DNA from: Antitrichia curtipendula
Taxonomy: Eukaryota; Streptophyta; Bryopsida; Hypnales; Leucodontaceae
NCBI GenBank assembly: GCA_951230915.1
Contig: OX579635.1
Span: 6,386,001-6,450,000 of the forward strand
DNA length: 64,000 nt
Direction: 5' to 3'
Shown: positions 11,629-24,230 of the stretch, piece by piece
Numbering within the stretch: the stretch's first letter is position 1
Layout: each line of letters begins with the position of its first letter
Notes under the pieces: generated by a model
Seen by the model: only the letters and a program-made list of their open reading frames with translations
What the model was told of the DNA's origin: nothing
Database searches by the model: none
Program-made: the position numbers and the translations under genes

Positions 11629-14600
11629 ATGGCGGGGCTGGTGGAAGTGTGGACAGCCGTGGCTGTGGTGGTGGCCACAGTGCTTGTGTACACAGTTTTG
11701 AAATTGCTGTGGATTGGAGTTTGGGAGCCGCTGCGCTTGCGTCGTGTGATGGCGCGGCAAGGAGTGAAGGGGGCGCCGTTCCGATTCCTCATCGGAAACC
11801 TCAATGACATGGGCAAGTTTGCGGAGTCGTTTCCTGAAGCTCTGCCGCTCGGCAATTACGCCGATCTCTCGCCCACTGTCACGCCACAGTATGCTTTGTT
11901 CTGTCCCAAATACGGTATGCACGCATGTTTCTCGTATGCTATGGTATGTGCACCCTAGACACTTCAAAATGAGATTAAGAAAGCCTTCATTCTTCTCGAG
12001 TCATTTTGGCAATGGAAAGAGGGTTCGAACGCATCTTAGCATGCAGATTCTAAACACCGGATGTAGAAAGTAAGAATCTTTGAAGTACTGATTGTAGGTC
12101 TCCTAAAAATGAGCTGCAGATTTTCATTTTCTGCTTAGGGAAGAAAAACGTTTTTAGGGATCGCTTTGTGTAAGGGTCGCAAGCAGGTGTAGTTACCTAA
12201 CTTGACTTGGTTTTGGGAGAATTTTTTTTCGCATTGCGTTGTGCATGATCATCCTTTCGAGCAATTTTGTTGGTACAATTTCAGGGAGCATCTATTGCTA
12301 AGATGCTTGAAACGACTGACTCACATTGAAACCACGGCAGTTCTTCCCATACACTGCTTTTTGTCAAAGACAATGCCGGAGCTTCTGACACTTGACTTGT
12401 ACAGGAAAGAATTTTGTTTATGAGTGGGCTACCAGTACGCGAATTGTTGTGCGAGACCCGGAGATTGCGAAAGAAGTGTTTGTGAACAATCACAATTCCT
12501 TGAAGAAATTCCCGTTTGAAAACATGATCATCAAGCAAATCCTGGGCACAGGCTTGTCTAGTCTCGTTGGAGAGAAATGGTCTATCGAGAGACGGATCCT
12601 CACTCCCTTCTTTCATCATGATGCACTCAAGGTATAACTCACTACACCCTAAAGCTCCCTTAACCTTTAAGAACCAAGATGTCCAATTTTGGTCTCATGT
12701 TTTTTCAAATTTGTTTGAGTATGTCATTTGTGGATTTATTTTTTGGGGTTCAATTTGGTTCCTTTTTTGACCAACATGTGTAATGTGCTTCACTAATTCT
12801 AGTGTGTAACATAAGGCCTCAACTAAAGTAAATTTTTCTTGAAGCATGATCAATTGAATTATCCTTGTTCAAACCTAGAATCCTATGTTCTTTTGGGATT
12901 AAATCAATTGAGTGACTCATTTATCAATACCATGGATGTGTTGTTGTTGACTCTTTGCATTTGTGATACATGCTCTTGAGTTTTTTCATATTGCTTTAAA
13001 ATTTGCTTTGGTATGTGTAATATGAATCTTGTTGTAACAAAAATATCCTCAATAAATGACGTAAATGGGAAACTCTATGATGTTTCGTCATTGGAAATTT
13101 TTAATTAGCTCATTTTGGGTTCAAAAATGATGTTTCAACTTGTATTGAGTTCCATCTCTTCTTTCCTAACTTAAAAAAATTGAAGAATAAGAGCATGAGA
13201 AGTCCTTGTATGCGTTCTATATTTAGATGGTTATGAGGTAACCACCTTAAGTCCAATCAAGCACTTCAATCTTTTATTGTACACTTGAAGAGGATGCACG
13301 TGCTTGATTTACCATGTAAGTGAAGAAATGGTTAGAAGTGATTACTTCTACATCTATAGATGTTGATATTAATCAACTAGGAAGGTAGTAAAATACATCA
13401 ATAGAGAGGATAACCTTGTACGATTTTTTTTTAATAGTAACAATAGGGTTGTCACAATTCACAGTTTTGACCAAGAATTTGGAGCTTGCTCCTAAATCTA
13501 GTTTAGAACAATTTTGAGTTATAAAGTGCTAAATTTCTTGTAGAGACTTGAAATCATATTCTCCAAATCTCCTCTTTTCTAAAATCTCTCACAATAGCTT
13601 TTGGAAGTTTCTAGAAGTAGCAACAACAAATTCCAAAGTGAAGTATTTAATTGTAATTTTGAGGCAGTGGAGCCAATTTGATGTGATTGATCACTTGGTA
13701 TTGATAAGAGTCTTATTGAATATTATTGAATATGTTGGTGATCACTTGTAGGGCATGGTAGAGGCAATGGTAGAAGCAACTACAACAGGGATACAAAAGT
13801 GGGAGAAGATGGTCATCGAAGGTGGTGGCTCGGCGGAATTTGACGTGGAGCCTCACATTCATAAAATTTCAATTAGAATCATATCATTGACAGCGTTCGG
13901 TGTTGACTATGACAAGGGGGAACAAATCTATGAACTCCAAAAAAAGATTGCAACACAAGTCATGATAAGTTTGCAAAATCCATTGGCTTGGCTCATTCCA
14001 AACTATAGGTAATGTCAATTGTAAAAATTTGCATTGTTTTGGACTAAATAAGGACAATCTTTTTGCATCTCTTTTAAATTAGATTTTATAGTAGAAAATC
14101 TTGTAAGTGCAAGTAAGAAAGTTTAAAATTATGAATTATAATCATCATGCTTGCAACCTTGAAACTTTGCCACATCAACTTACAAGATCATTGAATACTC
14201 AATTTAAGGTAGAATCACTTATAACCTAGCAAATTGCATTAACAATCATAATTTGTAAGATTGTCTTTTTTCCAAACACAAATAAATTGTGGCTATTTGT
14301 AAATGAAGTCCAAGAATGGCATTTGAATAACCTTTGCAATAGCTACGCAAAATCTGACTTCAATTAATAGAATCTCAAGACCCATGACTAGTCTAGTTTC
14401 AATGTCCTAATATTGAACAACTTTCTCTAATGAAAACCTAATTTAAATCTAGATTCCTCATGCCACATACAATAATAGGAACAATACTTTTATTTATATT
14501 AAAAGATTGTTAATTTTTCACCACCATAACATTCTTGAACTTTAGGGCCAAAACTCCTCTGCATTCTTTGCATTCCAACCTTCTTTTATCATCTAAACTC

Positions 14601-17600
14601 AACAAAACATGTTGAATTGAAAATTCTCAATCTTGCAATATTGTAAAAAAGGTATTTAAGCCTTCATATTGAGGAATGTTATAAATTTTGCATTCTCATA
14701 TCTTCTCTATGGAGCAGGAAAATTCCAACAAAAGGAAATAAGTATATGGACAATTGTGAAGCTAAGATTGATGCACTCTTGCATGAATCCCTGGATGGAC
14801 GAAGAGATGCCATGCTCACAGGGAAAGTAAGTTCTTATGGGAAGGATCTACTTGGGCGCATGTTGACCGCGGCAATGGACGGATGGGATGAACAAACACA
14901 AGCATTCAACATGGCATCCGTGTTCAACAATTGCAAGCTCTTCTACTTTGCAGGCCATGATACTACGGCCAACACCATTATATTTTCAATGTTGTTGTTG
15001 GCCAACCATCGTCAATGGCAAGATCGTGCTCGCCGAGAAGTCTTGGAGGTGCTTGGTGATAGAGGGGAGTGCAACCTTGGTGCGCTTGCTCGGCTTAAAG
15101 TGGTAACTCTCTTCTCTACTTGCCCATTTTGTGATTACTTTCATGGCTTTTGGTGTTGAATTTCTTGCTAAATGTGCTACAATTTTGAATTTACACATTT
15201 TGAATTTACTCATTTTGATTTACACATTTTGATTTTGGCCAGTTCCAAGGAATGGCTAGAAGTAATATCAAGTACAATTAGATGAGGTTCAAATACACTT
15301 GGGTACAGAAAACATATTTTATGCACATGTACTTTGGTTACAACATCACTGAAATGACAATATTGGACAATTGGTGGACAATGAAGTCACATGATACCAA
15401 AACTTAACCTCTAAGGGTTAGAGACTATGTTTTCACCAAAACCGCTCCAAAATTGCTATTTCTAATACAAGTATCAAATTTCAGAAATAAAACATTTTTA
15501 GAGAAATGTAACCGTAGGATCTATTAAACTAGTTTGAGAAGTTGTGGAAAAAATTTCAGAAATTTCCACTGTGTGGATTGCAAGATGATAGCATTTGAAT
15601 TGACAAAAATCCTTTTTTTGTCCCTGCGAAAATCCGGGCAGCTGCACTTCACAAGGTCACATTTGTATATAAAAAGGTCCAAAATGGTGGTTACTCTTTG
15701 GATTCATTCTTCAAGGCAAGTTGGCTACATGCCTGAAAAATTTCAGATCATTTGGAATTGTAAACAATATAGGAAAAATAGTAAGTAGAAAGAGGTAGAG
15801 AATGTTCAAAACACTAAATTGTTAAGAATTTAAATATGGAATTGAAAAATGCCAATCCCAACGTTTGTAATGTTGTAATAAAAAATCTACAACCACTTTT
15901 TTTAATTTTTTTTCAAAAATATTAAAAATTGAGTTAAATAAAGGACTTCAAAATTTATATTAAAGTAGAGATTCCATGACTACCCTCAAATGAAAATTCC
16001 TCATAACTTTCATCTCATTAATCAAAATGGAATGATTAAATTTTTTTGCATATATATAAATCTAAAGAACTAATTTCAAATTTTTATTTTTTTCAAAAGT
16101 GATTTTTAAAGAAGTTATTGAGCTGACCAAGCTGCCCACTGCCCAACAAAAATGACATATAATGCAATAACTTTTTAACCACGTAGTCAAAAGTTATGAA
16201 AATTGTTGGGCCTCAAAGCTACTCCTTGGGCACATCTTGTGTGAAAATTTCAAAGAAAAAAATAGAAATTCCGGTTGTAGTGAGCTGTCCAAAATCGTTG
16301 TGTTGTCAAAAAACGGTGTTTGGTCCTTTAGGGGTTAAAATATAATTTCTTCAAAACAATTTGGAGGAATTGTTGGCAGAGCCGTGCTTCTTTGTAGTCA
16401 TTTTTTAGATTTTGTAATGTGAGGTCCTAATTTTAGCTGGATAGTCCTTGCCTATGAAGTCATACATGATAGAACCATTTTAAGGTACATTTGGGTGGCC
16501 AAGATCCTATGGGGTCAAAGTACATTTTATTTTAAGGTGAACCAAATTTGGGGGGCACTTCTTGAGTCCATTCTTGTTCTAATATGTTGTAGCTATAAAT
16601 ATTTTTTGGGAGACTTTTGATACTTTTAGCTACATTGTAGACCACTAAATATGCTATACAATGTTGAAGCAAGATAATGTGACAAAATTTGAGTCGGTGA
16701 TTGAGTGGAATTTTAGAACCCCCAATGTCAATATTTTGCGTAGAAGTTTTGTTATATTTAACCATATTTGAAACCATTATTTTCAATGCTTTGCAATGAT
16801 GATGTTGCAGAGCTAGTGATTGAAGGGAGGTGCATGGGTATCTATCATTAGAATGGCTTAATTATTATTAATATATAGAATTACAACATGGAATAGGTCT
16901 AATGTTGATGACAAGGAACATGGAAAGGAATAGACGAGATTAAATGTCCTATCAACATTCCTTGCTTATAACCATTCCAATTTGTTCTAAAACATAATTT
17001 CTAATGCTAAAGGAACATAAGCCTAGAGGTTAGCACATTACTCCAAGAATAATCTCTAAACTAAAAGATGTCAACACTTCTTAATCAAATGTACAAACCA
17101 ATAAAGATTTTGATGAAAAATATAAACAAGAAATGAGATTCAAATTGTACAAACTTACACCTAGGTTAAGTTGCAATGCTTAAACTTGTTTTGAAAAAAC
17201 TTTGAATGTTATAATCCTTTAGCATATTCAAAAAACAACTCAATTTTTTAGAATAGAACATATCTAGAATTCTCTTTGAGATCCATAGTTTAATATTGTG
17301 AAATAATTAGAAACTGCAAATGTATTTTGAAACCTTGGATCAAACCTTGATTGTAACCCTAAATCCCAATTGCATTGGCATTATGCACAGTATTGGAAAC
17401 CAAGGCCATAGATACTACAACTAATTTATAAGTTACTATGACTAATTCTCAATTTAACACCTTCCAAACTTATATAGGAGATACCACCTTGGGAGCAATG
17501 TTAGATAATTTTGTTATTTTTTGCCTTATATAGTCCATCTTTACATTCAATGAGTTCTACATGTAGCAATCAAGGAATGTTCATGAAAATGATAGTTTCA

Positions 17601-18270
17601 TTGATTTTACACTTCAAAACATATTATTGTTCTATATTCTTTTAATTTTCCTACATTTATCAAATAAAGCAAGAACAAAAAACTTCAATCATTCTACTTG
17701 GATATGTATTGTTCATATTCAATGTTACAAATCTCTTGACTTAGCCAAACTTATTATTGTTAGATCTAAAAATGACTACATAGCCTTTCTCATTTTTGTG
17801 AGTATCTTTGGTCTTGATGATTCATGTATTTGGATGTAATGTAGGTGGGAATGATCATAAATGAAACGTTGCGAATCTTCTCACCATCATCAGCAATGGC
17901 GAGGCAAACAACAAAAGATCTTCAATTGAAGGGACTATTCATTCCAAAGGGCATGACAATTGAAGTGGCATCCATTGCAATCCACCAAGATAGGGAGTAT
18001 TGGGGAGACGACGTTGGAGACTTCAACCCCGAGAGGTTTAGCAATGGTGTCTCTAATGCGTGTTCGCATCCACATGCATTTCTGCCATTTGGCCTAGGTC
18101 CAAAGTCTTGTATTGGCAACAACTTCGCCCTCATGGAAGTCAAGATCATGTTGGCCATGGTCTTACGACGGTTCCAACTTGAAGTTTCACCGAACTACCG
18201 GCATCACCCAACTTTCAATATGTTGTTGAGACCCAAGTTTGGGATGCCTCTCATTTTGAAAGCGTTATAG
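11629..18270 (+). CDS. Cytochrome P450, CYP72 clan (five exons)
   Basis: The proposed exons are 11629-11914, 12405-12631, 13752-14008, 14718-15102 and 17845-18270. All join in frame at GT-AG sites and give 526 residues, a normal P450 length. This would be an ER-anchored haem monooxygenase. Residues 1-30 form a hydrophobic anchor, followed by the clan-typical WEPLRLRRVMARQGVKG. The proton-transfer motif AGHDTT is at 335-340, ExxR (ETLR) at 392-395, PERF at 447-450, and the haem loop FGLGPKSCIG at 467-476 with ligand Cys474. The loop has Lys where Arg is usual. KYGKNFVYEW and GEKWSIERRILTPFFHHDALKGM resemble CYP709, CYP734 and CYP735 proteins, which act on hormones or fatty acids, but the substrate cannot be read from sequence. 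The start is the first ATG of the open frame. Intron 4 (2.7 kb) contains a transposon copy. Confidence 0.93.
15404..16338 (+). mobile_element. TTAA-bounded element, family A, 935-bp copy in P450 intron 4
   Basis: It starts TTAACCTCTAAGGGTTAG and ends GGTCCTTTAGGGGTTAA. It is the longest copy in the window. Its left 550 bases match 58462-59000 and its right 350 bases match 8195-8547, so it links those fragments into one family. It lies wholly inside the intron, in the same orientation as the gene, about 300 bases after the donor site. The 84-codon open frame at 15534-15788 is not conserved between copies. Confidence 0.75.
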
Positions 18271-18510
18271 AAATTTTATTGTGGTTGGTGTTTGCTTTCC
18301 ATGATCAACTAGAGGAATTGGTGGAGTGATCTTAATAATTCAATTTATGAGTAGTAAATCAATAATAATATTAATATGCACTAGTTTTGGATTTGTTTTG
18401 ATTTGTAAGTATGGTAGTTGATAATAGTCTAGATAGTATTAGTTTGTGCTTTCTCACACCTATCAACATCACCTTACTTTCACCTCAAATCAATCAAGTG
18501 GTGAAGAGAC
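18271..18510 (+). other. 3' UTR and flank of the P450 gene
   Basis: AT-rich non-coding sequence follows the TAG stop. AATAAT repeats near 18361 and an AATAAA at 18687-18692 are candidate polyadenylation signals. Confidence 0.3.
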
Positions 18511-18600
18511 AAAGTTGGGATACCTCTTATTTTCAAAGCTTTATAAAAATTCAGCCCTTGTTGAGGTTTTTTGAATGTATGTGAGTTAGTGCTTGCTTTC
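18511..18600 (+). pseudogene. Duplicated P450 3' end, fragment 1
   Basis: Bases 18511-18546 read KVGIPLIFKAL followed by TAA, almost the same as the KFGMPLILKAL-stop end of the P450 ending at 18270. The match continues past the stop (TTTATAAAAATT, then GTTAGTGCTTGCTTTC against GTTGGTGTTTGCTTTC). The rest of the last exon is not recognisable here, so this is a remnant of a tandem copy or a local 3' duplication. Confidence 0.55.
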
Positions 18601-18699
18601 AGAATCAATACGTGGAGTAGTATTTATGCAATTGAGAATGATAATACATATATGAACATTCAAGTGCAAATGAACTGTTATTTAGCAATAAAGTTTGTT

Positions 18700-19780
18700 T
18701 GTCATTTGAGTCCATGCAACAAAGATGATATAACTAGGACACCAGGTCAATGTAATTCAACTCAAATTAAAATGTGGATCAACTTTCAACTAGTTATTTC
18801 TTTAAATTCTTTAATTTATACTCACATTGACTTATTAATTCCAATTTCTACTTCATTCTTGAAACCTGTCTTGAATTTACGACATGTTACAACCACATAC
18901 ATATAAACACTTCAATGCTTTTAATATTTGGCTTTTTCATGGAAGCCAAAGTTTTTTTTAAACTGTAGCAAAAAAATCCAAAATAATTTGGATTTATTTG
19001 AAATAAATAAAAAGGATTTAAAAAAAAATTCTTTCTTAGTTTCTTTTTTCTACTAGCCAATAAAGCACTTGACGCTTATCTATGCGGTTTTCTTTTCTTC
19101 TATTCCCAATCCACACTCCTCATTTGCCCATGTATTGCACCTATATTTAAAGAAGAATTACCCAATACCACCATCCACCTAATTCTACCACCTACAAGAT
19201 CCTTCCATTTGCATCAACAACCCACCCATTAATACAATTTTAGCAACCCTTTATTGATGGCAATGCACTTGGGGAGTGGACATGTTAGCCTACGCTTTAA
19301 TAAGCATCTATCCATGCTTCAACAAGGGTCTATTCCCAATTTAACATTTTAGCTTTGGAAAATCACAGAAATTTTACTTATTGTTGGAATGTCCTCATTC
19401 TTTTTGCAATTGAATTCTCTCAAACTTTTCAATCTTTGAAAAATATGGGAGTTGAATGTACCATAGTATTAGAGGCCCCTTTGTGAAAACCTAACAGTTA
19501 TTTGATATCTAAAAAATGAGGACCTTAATTTTAATAAAAATAAAAAAGACAATGAAAACAATTCCTAATAATTCAAACTAAAGATAGTAGGATTACTTTT
19601 AGAAAGTTATAATAAATCATTATAACTCTTCTAACTATTTATATCATGATAATTCATGTACACCCTAGAAATGATCCATGAGAAAGTTGACCCATATTCT
19701 AGTCTTATTACAAATCCTACAACTGGATGAAACCTTGCAACTTGATGAAACTATTTAAAATTGATCAATTGATGGAATTG
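18700..19780. other. AT-rich spacer, no gene recognised
   Basis: No conserved protein segment and no clear element boundary is visible. Short A/T runs occur, for example near 18950 and 19020. Confidence 0.4.
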
Positions 19781-19784
19781 GTAT

Positions 19785-21850
19785 AGTGTTCAAGTTGGTC
19801 TCGGGGGATGCACTTAGTTCTACTACAGCAAACCACGTGCGAACAAGTGGTTTCTAATAAACTATAATTTCAATCTAAAATTTTGAGCATTGTTTAATAA
19901 TGACTATAGGAGTATAGGTTTCTATTGCCAAAATTTTCAACTCAAATAAAATATGAAATGATTTTTAGAAGAGGTTGAAAATGAACTAAAATGGCATGTT
20001 TTTCAACTTAAATAATTATAGAGAACACATTTAGATGACCATTGAATCAATATTCAACTCAAAATAAGCTTTCAATAGAAAGTTATTTTTAGGAATCTTT
20101 TTTTTTTTTAGACAATTTTTTCTCTTATATAATATAGGGGTGTGAAAGTTATTTTTCAATTCTATAGTGTATCTTTTTACTTCAAAAATTTGGAACTAAT
20201 TATTATTAATAAATAAAATATCAATAATTCAAAATATAAACTTGTAAAGTAGGAAAATCTATTCATATATATATACGAATATATATATATGTATTTTTTT
20301 TTTTCTTTTTTTTCTTTTTTTTCTTTTTTAGACTTAAATTTCAGGATTCACTCCTAAAATTTTATGAGTCTATCGCTAGAATACATAAACATACACTACA
20401 CTTATGTTTTAAATCATACTTGTTGTGGTGTTTTAATTCTACTTGAAAAAACTCTCCCCTGAGAAGCGTTTTTTCAATCTGATTCTGAGAGTATATAATA
20501 CCATATTAAACAAATTCTGTACCTCTCAAACTTTATTTAAACCAGCTGTAAATACTCAATTTACGTAAATGCTGATATCTATTGCTTGTCAGGATGGATA
20601 TTTGGTAGTTTAAAGTTACTGTTATACATATCAATATGATCTTTCAAAAAAAAAAACATGACGGCACTGTAAAAACAGGAGCTTTAACTCGCCCATTATA
20701 GTGGCAGTTAAGAAAGACTGAATTTTACAGGAATGAGCTGGCTTTGTTAGGAGACAGAGAATGCTGTAATTTTCTTGAACTCTGCTGTGTTTGAAGTATA
20801 CTCAGACTGCATTTCGAGTTTAGTCCTCAGCTACATGTGACAAAGATCAGTGACCACTTTGATTTTGGGTTTACACAATCAGGAGTGTGATTGCTTACAG
20901 AGATGGTTCTTGGATCACAGAACAGCGGCCAACAGGTGTTCTATTTTTTGTAGCAGACTTTTTATCAACTCTTTGGAACTAAACGTGCTTTAGTTTTTTA
21001 GATTGATTTGAAGATTTTCTTTGGCGAATATACGATAACAAGTAGTGGCAACTTGAAGACACCTTGTACACGTCTAATGGCACACTAACTGTTTGTTGTT
21101 TTGATATGGGTACAGGTGAGGGTTGCCACCTCCTAGAATTTTTTCAAAAATTTTCAAGCTACGAATTTTTTGGCATATGATGCACCTGTGTAACACCAAT
21201 TATTTTTTGCTTGGGTTTTCAAATCTAAAGCTTTGGATTGGTAGTCTTGTTATTGTCGTGTGAATGTAATGTTTCAAACTGATCACTTGTTCGGTTATAA
21301 GTCTAGATGAGCTTCAGTGTGCAAACTGGCTTTTACAATAAGCCCTCTGGGCTTCAGCCACTGAAACAGAGACAGTCGTTGCTTGGTCGAAATTGCATAT
21401 GGGCTGGCTTACTGCTGGATACATTTTTTTCGTTAAGACAGCCTTTGGCTTATCAAAAATTATTCTCATGAAAGGCACCTTTTCTGATGGAGCTTTTTGT
21501 ATGTGTTATTCACTAAGATGTGCTCTACATTCTTCAGAAATAAAGCCTTAGATATGATAAGTATTTTCACAATACTAGCTACTAGATGATACTTGGGTGC
21601 TGTTATTATTTGGATCAATGAGAGTCAATTTTTGCAGTAGAAACAAAAACTACTCTTATCCAAAAATTTGAATGTGATTTGAGATGGGAATCTAGAATCT
21701 ACTCTGAATCTATCAGGGAAGTTGAAACAAAAACCCCTTTTTTGTAAATGTAAAATTCAAAAAGTATATAAGGGGTCCAAAGTTTTGTTCGCACATGGTT
21801 TCTAATAGAAATTCTAAGTGACCCCTCGAGAAGTTGGTATACTGTTCAAT
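19785..21850. mobile_element. Possible 2-kb element bounded by diverged inverted repeats
   Basis: About 55 bases at 19795-19850 (including ACTTAGTTCT and GTGCGAACAA) match in inverse orientation 21782-21840 (TTGTTCGCAC and AGAATTTCTA...CTAAGTGACC) at roughly three bases in four. Between them lies spacer with slightly higher GC around 20.7-21.5 kb, and a simple-sequence block at 20255-20330. No transposase frame is open. The boundary is tentative. Confidence 0.35.
20255..20330 (+). repeat. (AT)n followed by a (CTTTTTT)n pyrimidine tract
   Basis: ATATATATA stretches at about 20262-20290 are followed by T-runs punctuated by single C at regular spacing. Confidence 0.8.
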
Positions 21851-22226
21851 TTGTTCAATTTGTTAGTTGTTAGTTGTTGAGAATTCAACTAGTAATTCTA
21901 GAATGAAGTTGAAACTAGCATTGATAAATTATTGCAAGTAGGAAAAAAATGTAAAAAAAATTAAATTGTGAGTTGGACCATATTTTAATTTGCATTGAAA
22001 TATGGGCTAAATTAATTATTTTTGTTGTTTGGATTCAATTGACACCCAAATTTTGTTAGAAAATAATGTTCTACATTCATATGCGCTTAGATGTTTTTGT
22101 ATCATTCTGAAATGCATAAATACTACCATTTATTTATTGATCATAAAAACAAATTTTGATTCCAACCATGCTAGCGTGTAAGCCTAAAAATATAAGCTTC
22201 GATGTAAATATGTATCCTACCACCAT

Positions 22227-22350
22227 TAAAGACACCTACAATACAGGTACCTATAACCATGAAAAATGCATATAATATAGATACCTGTAACCATTGGAAG
22301 TGCCCTATAACATAGACACCCTATAACCACATATGGTGTCAATAATATAA
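22227..22350. repeat. Short tandem repeat of an about 40-bp ACC(T/A)ATAACCA unit
   Basis: Units such as GGTACCTATAACCATGAAAA, GATACCTGTAACCATTGGAA and GACACCCTATAACCACATAT follow each other three to four times. A related inverted array is at 46270-46395 and shares the flanking GCCTAGG motif. Confidence 0.5.
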
Positions 22351-22429
22351 GTACTTATGATGCCTAGGCTCCTAGGTTCAAGATCTTAGGATCACATCTT
22401 AGCAACCTTGACTTTTATTCATATACATT

Positions 22430-22560
22430 CAAGAGCCTCAACAAGGGTAAAATTTCTACAAAGTTTTCAAAATGAGAGGCATTTCAAACTTGGTGTTTGA
22501 GGCATTTAATTTCTTTAAAGTGAAAGAAGCCAAAGTGATGGCATTAGGCTGAAAAGCATA
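22430..22560 (-). pseudogene. Duplicated P450 3' end, fragment 2
   Basis: On the minus strand, residues KFEMPLILKTL precede a TAG at 22456-22458. Beyond it, the sequence CCCTTGTTGAGG and TTGAATGTAT matches the flank of fragment 1 at 18556-18583. From an FQ pair to the stop the spacing is 32 residues, the same as in the intact P450, although most residues between differ. This is a remnant of another copy in the opposite orientation, 4 kb downstream of the gene. Confidence 0.5.
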
Positions 22561-22679
22561 CAAGCTGATTTTATTTAATACATTTTGAATCATTATATTG
22601 ATGCACCTTGCAAATTCACATGATTTTAAAGTTTGTGCCAATGTTATTATTGTGCACAAAATCAAATTAACATAAGTAG

Positions 22680-23200
22680 TCTACTACTAGTTGGTCATGG
22701 AAGAAAACAAACATACCACACTCAACTTGAACCTAATAAAGAATATATAACTTAATTATGGCTTGAAACCACTAACCTAAAATTGCCTAAAAAATAGCAC
22801 TAATCTAAAACAAGTACAACTTACAAACTTCTTAGATTCCAGATTGATATGAAAAGCTATATTAGGCCATCATGTTGGTAAGGAATTTATACCTTAATAA
22901 AAAATATAGTTCAAAAATAACAACCACTATATACAAACCTCCTTTTACACAAGATATGTTCACTATCGGCCAATAAAAAAATTTACAAAAATTCTACATC
23001 AATCAAACAGAAATGAATAAAGTAACTAAGGTATTCACACCAAAAACAAGACACTTTTTTTCTCAAACAAGCAATTTAGAATACAATTCAAAACAAATAT
23101 CATATTACAATGTTAACAAATAAAGAAAAAATGAATACAAATAGGTTTGAAAATTTTTAGATGTATGATCTACAAAATACTACCAATTTTCAAAGTTGAA
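22680..23200. other. G-poor AT-rich spacer
   Basis: The + strand is low in G, with A and C dominating. No gene or repeat boundary was found. Confidence 0.35.
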
Positions 23201-23234
23201 GTCATAGAAACACCTACTATTAATACTAGACTCC

Positions 23235-23459
23235 TTAATCCTCAAAAGATAGGCTGATGACCATGAAAACCATCCATTTTGATATTGTGTGAATCATTGA
23301 ATTAAAATAATCCAAAAGAACTCATTGAAAGTCAAACTATTGAAGACCTCTCCTTTTCACACAAATTTGGAAGGTGAATAGTTCCACTTCTATCCCACAT
23401 GGCAAGATTGTTTGTCATTCATCAACCAAAAAATGTCTGCAACGTCATATATGGGTTAA
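23235..23459 (+). mobile_element. TTAA-bounded element, family B, 225-bp copy
   Basis: It starts TTAATCCTCAAAAGATAGG and ends CGTCATATATGGGTTAA. It matches 28582-28809 through GTGAATCATTGAATTAAAAT, GAAAGTCAAACTATTG and TTTGTCATTCATC. It is non-coding. Confidence 0.65.
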
Positions 23460-23879
23460 TTGGACATTCTCAAAGTACAAAATGCTTCAAATAACTGAAC
23501 TTCCATTGGTTACTTTTGAAAACTAGTGTTGAATTTGAGCAAATATTGTCATAGTTGGATCAATGAGCTAGGGTGAAGATACCCTATACCTAATTGCATC
23601 CGAATAAGCAATTCATCAAGAGCTGAAAATAAGTGTACCCAAATGCAACCCTAGGGTCTCATGAATAGAGGTTGTACTGTAGGCTAGGCAAGAATCTGTC
23701 GGGGGTGGTTGTAGAAAGAAGTCACAAACTTAGGAGCTGTTACCTTCCAACGGTGACTACTACTCCAGACAAATCTCGACAGCCCAAAACATCTGCAACA
23801 TCGGTTCCTCACCTCATGGTCAAATAGAAGATATAGGCGCGTACAGAACAAGCTGCACAAATCAGTCACGCCCTTCCAT

Positions 23880-24230
23880 TGAGAGAAAATCTGCTTTTAC
23901 TTCAAGGGTTGTGATAGGCATTCGCAAAGGCCCCTTTTCCAGAAGGCAGGAGCACATTAACGCCGAGTGCCGTGGAGAGCATCCCAAACCCCCAAGATGC
24001 AAGCAACGAAGAAACAACACAACCTCCCATCACCCTTCATTGACAAACCCCCTTCCTCTGAGTACCCGGTCTGCTCAAAAGTGCAGGTTTCTAAAGTATT
24101 GAGCTACGCTACGTGGTTTTCAAGAATACAAGTAAATGTTTCTGCCTCCTTCAGATTGATGTACACCGTACCTACAAACTGTGTGTATCGTCATATGACG
24201 TTATGATCTGTCTAAAGTTGGGAAGGTGTT
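23880..24230 (-). other. 3' UTR and flank of the DDT-domain gene
   Basis: This is moderately GC-rich sequence following the stop on the minus strand. The short open frames on the + strand here lack similarity to anything I know. Confidence 0.3.

Noticed and set aside
11223..11967. Open frames of 124 and 210 codons on the minus strand
   Set aside because: They lie opposite P450 exon 1, whose protein is clearly conserved. The minus-strand peptides are Arg/Thr-rich with no known domain.
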